From Planctomycetaceae bacterium (GTDB taxonomy: Bacteria > Planctomycetota > Planctomycetia > Planctomycetales > Planctomycetaceae), in contig JAWKTX010000001.1 in the NCBI GenBank assembly GCA_041398825.1, forward strand, positions 434,001 through 498,000: a DNA stretch of 64,000 nt, read 5' to 3'. Positions 61,576 through 64,000 of this stretch are shown in pieces (within the stretch, counting starts at the first letter, position 1; every line of letters begins with the position of its first letter). A model generated the notes under the pieces. The model did no database searches and was not told where the DNA came from. It saw only the letters and a list, made by a program, of their open reading frames with translations. Both the position numbers and the translations under genes were made by a program.

Positions 61576-64000
61576 ATGAATTCAACATTTCAGTTTCGCC
61601 TGCTCACCGCTGCCGTGATTTGCTTCAGTGGAATACATTTATCCGCCGAGGACGCTGACCAGTTGACCATTGTTACGTTTGGCGATTCCACAACGGCAGT
61701 TCGAGGTGAGCTAAAGATCTACGCGAACGTTCTGCAGGACGAACTTCCCAAAGATGGGCTGGCTGTTCGAGTGATCAATGCGGGCGTCGGTGGTCATCAC
61801 ACCGACAATGCGCGCAAGCGATTTGAGAACGATGTGCTGTCGCAGAAACCGAATATCGTGGTTATTCAATTTGGAATCAACGACGCTGCCGTTGATGTCT
61901 GGAAGGATCCACCGGCGACTGAATCACGGGTTTCTCTCACCGATTATGAAAAGAACCTGCGGCACTTTGTTCGGACGCTGGTTGACCGCCGGACGCGTGT
62001 TGTGTTGATGACTCCCAATCCTCTGCGCTGGACGCCGAAGATGCGAGAAATGTATGGCAAGCCGCCGTACCTGCCCAACAACGTGGACGGATTCAATGTC
62101 AAACTGGCCAGCTATGCCGAAGCAGTGCGTCAGGTGGCCCGCACAGAAGGCGTACCTCTGATTGACGTCTATCAACGCTTCGAAGAGTTTGGAACGATCG
62201 ATGGACAGAGCGTCGATGATTTGTTGCTGGACGGCATTCACCCCAACGAAAAGGGACACCGTCTGGTTGCTGACCTGTTGAAGGAAGTTCTGCTGAAGAC
62301 CGAACAGACAGATTTGCCAGCCTCTTCGGCAACCACAGAAACCAACGACGTGAAGATCTTGGAGAACCCCGCCGGGTCCAGCTTCACGACAACCAACCCG
62401 GAAACGACCAGCATTCGTTTCGAAGACTACGTGTCCAATCCACCGCCCGGTCATCGCGAACCGATACAAGGTTGGGTCCGCGAGTTTCCCGTTCCGTTTA
62501 CCGGGCTGATCACTCCACATGTTGCGAATACAACGGTGTTGCCGCTGCCGGACGCTGTTGGACTGTTGATCGAAAGTTCCAGTGACACCGTCGGTTTCTA
62601 CGACCCCAGTTCGCAGGTTGACTGTGCAGACGCCCGGGCCGACAGGCTGATCTTTCGATTTGTTGATCCGGCAAATCCACGACGTGCGGCGACGGTTTCG
62701 CGAGTTGCCTTTCGACTCACCGGAACGTCGGTGTTGAACAACCGGGTTCGTTACAGCATATTCGATCTTTCCGGAAAGCTGGTGGCGTCCGGCAATGCCA
62801 AACCGAATCCGGCGACGCGTCGTGCTGAGTCGGAGGTTGACTGCACATCATTGCTGAATGGTCAGGCTCATTCCGCAATCCACAAGCTTGTCGTCGAACA
62901 TTCCGGGCCGGGCTACTTTGTCGTGGGTGGAGTCCTGCATTCGGAACAGGCCGACGTGAACTTCGAAGGCTTCGAAGTCAGCAACCAGAACGTGAGTCGT
63001 CCGTTTGGCGAACAGATTCCCATGCCGCATTCAGACCAGTGGCAGAATGTCGCGAAGGCGGAACTGATCACCGACATGACTCGCTGCATGCCTGCTGAAG
63101 CGTTATCGACAAAACGCGAACATGCCAGGTGGAAAGTGTTCGAATACGAGACCGCAGAATTTTCCGGCAAGTGCCTTTCGGTCGGACGCGAATCGTCTGC
63201 GCCCGATGTGACGCTGCGACTCAATAAGCAGGGCTGGCACGCGGTCTATATCGGGCTCAGCACAATTACGGATCTGGTGCGGCCTGACAGGAACAAAGTC
63301 GAAGCAAAATTCACTCAGGACACAGCCTACACGCGACTCAGCAACCGCCTGGATCTTGCTTCTCCGCGTCGTGACGTTTTGGAAGATGTTTTTCTGGGTG
63401 TCGCAGACCTCAGCCACAACGATCTGAGTTTTTCCACCGTCTACCAGATGCCTGCGAGAATTCATTATGTCAAGACGATTCCGCTGACGGATTCCGAAGT
63501 CGCTGCTGTGCTGGCCGATCGGCAACAGAAGGTGACAAAGACGTCCGTGGCGACGTTCGATGGGTTTACATGGATTCATCCGTTCCGGCCGCAGAATCGA
63601 GCGGACCTGGCGGCTACGTTTGCGGCGTATCGCGACAGCGACTTCAAGACGTGGTGGTTTCAGGTGGGCGGAGCCGATCTGGTGCATCATCCGTCCAAAG
63701 TTGGCAATCTGATGGGCGGGCATCTGGATACGTTTCCTCGGTCGGTCGATCGTGAATACGTGGAATCCGTGCGGCATCTGCACGCGAACGGAATTGATCC
63801 GTTGCAGGTGGCCATTGATGAAGCTCATGCTCAGGACGCGGAGATTCTGATCTGCCTGCGTGCCGCTGGCTGGAAAGGTGCGCCGCCGTGGGAAGAATTC
63901 TTCATGAGTAACTTCTACGAAGCTCACCCGGAATGGCGATGCATCGACCATGACGGCACACCAACCATGCACCTGAGTTACGCGGCTGAAGAGGTTCAGG
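61576..64000 (+). CDS. SGNH-hydrolase plus glycosidase-like protein, cut at right edge
   Basis: An open frame without a stop runs from ATG 61576 to the window end (808 codons or more). A signal peptide (FRLLTAAVICFSGIHLSA) leads to an SGNH/GDSL esterase domain (to about residue 245). Block I is TIVTFGDSTTAVRGE, GVGGHHTDNARKRF follows, INDAAVDVW sits near block III, and LLDGIHPNEKGH carries the Asp-His pair. The middle (about 260-620) is a beta-rich region with galactose-binding-like texture. The C-terminal part (FDGFTWIHPFRP, GIDPLQVAIDEAHAQDAEILI, PPWEEFFMSNFYEAHPEWRC) resembles a TIM-barrel glycosidase of the GHL10/YddW kind, seen only in part. It probably cleaves ester-decorated sugars outside the cell. 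Confidence 0.85.
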   Translation, partial: MNSTFQFRLLTAAVICFSGIHLSAEDADQLTIVTFGDSTTAVRGELKIYANVLQDELPKDGLAVRVINAGVGGHHTDNARKRFENDVLSQKPNIVVIQFGINDAAVDVWKDPPATESRVSLTDYEKNLRHFVRTLVDRRTRVVLMTPNPLRWTPKMREMYGKPPYLPNNVDGFNVKLASYAEAVRQVARTEGVPLIDVYQRFEEFGTIDGQSVDDLLLDGIHPNEKGHRLVADLLKEVLLKTEQTDLPASSATTETNDVKILENPAGSSFTTTNPETTSIRFEDYVSNPPPGHREPIQGWVREFPVPFTGLITPHVANTTVLPLPDAVGLLIESSSDTVGFYDPSSQVDCADARADRLIFRFVDPANPRRAATVSRVAFRLTGTSVLNNRVRYSIFDLSGKLVASGNAKPNPATRRAESEVDCTSLLNGQAHSAIHKLVVEHSGPGYFVVGGVLHSEQADVNFEGFEVSNQNVSRPFGEQIPMPHSDQWQNVAKAELITDMTRCMPAEALSTKREHARWKVFEYETAEFSGKCLSVGRESSAPDVTLRLNKQGWHAVYIGLSTITDLVRPDRNKVEAKFTQDTAYTRLSNRLDLASPRRDVLEDVFLGVADLSHNDLSFSTVYQMPARIHYVKTIPLTDSEVAAVLADRQQKVTKTSVATFDGFTWIHPFRPQNRADLAATFAAYRDSDFKTWWFQVGGADLVHHPSKVGNLMGGHLDTFPRSVDREYVESVRHLHANGIDPLQVAIDEAHAQDAEILICLRAAGWKGAPPWEEFFMSNFYEAHPEWRCIDHDGTPTMHLSYAAEEVQ

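Overview
The window looks like chromosomal DNA of a planctomycete (Planctomycetota). The supporting genes are a DUF1501 protein, a DUF1587/1595/1592/1588/1585 protein with a haem-type CxxCH motif, a double-YHS protein, an ECF sigma factor divergent from a large serine/threonine kinase, several secreted esterases, and genes of the tetrahydromethanopterin-linked one-carbon pathway (a BRFAP-synthase-like GHMP protein, DUF447 and fhcB). I see no phage, transposase, CRISPR array or clear genomic island. It reads as core and lineage-specific chromosome. The species is not determinable by eye.

Layout. 0.3-9.6 kb: DUF1501 protein, MBL-fold hydrolase plus methyltransferase (overlapping starts), PIN-PhoH ATPase, then on the minus strand a sialate O-acetylesterase, EamA transporter, esterase and small parvulin. 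10.0-10.8 kb: HD-domain protein and tRNA-Leu(UAG). 11.1-15.5 kb: a minus-strand run of DUF447, GHMP/BRFAP-synthase-like protein, a secreted helical protein and a sulfatase-fold-like protein. Two of the junctions are 4-base ATGA overlaps. 15.7-25.7 kb: BamA-like Omp85 with a long disordered insert, MscS channel, hsp20 behind a textbook sigma-54 promoter, PutA-type proline catabolism enzyme, ArgJ and a small acidic protein. 26.1-33 kb: an intact FHA-GAF-sigma-54 activator, a triple zinc-ribbon protein, pheS (with an apparent one-base frameshift), rplT, rpmI, and a second activator-like protein that has lost the catalytic residues of its AAA+ domain. 33.3-41.2 kb: a YHS-domain secreted protein, a 19-bp tandem repeat, a trypsin-like protease with PDZ and PA14 domains, fhcB and a two-domain alpha/beta hydrolase. 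41.3-51.7 kb: ABC exporter pair, sdhCAB and class I fumarase (a TCA-cycle block), cupin and the DUF1592 protein. 52-61.3 kb: secreted repeat-like protein, ECF sigma/kinase pair, and a GlxA-type regulator divergent from a rhodanese / Cys-Met PLP enzyme / PhzF operon. 61.6 kb to the right edge: a large protein with an SGNH esterase domain followed by a glycosidase-like region, cut by the end of the window.

The more unusual items are the degenerate sigma-54 activator, the sigma-54 promoter in front of hsp20, the apparent pheS frameshift, the BamA linker, and two unrecognised proteins that appear co-transcribed with the methanopterin-pathway genes. All function calls rest on reading motifs by eye. 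No database search was possible.
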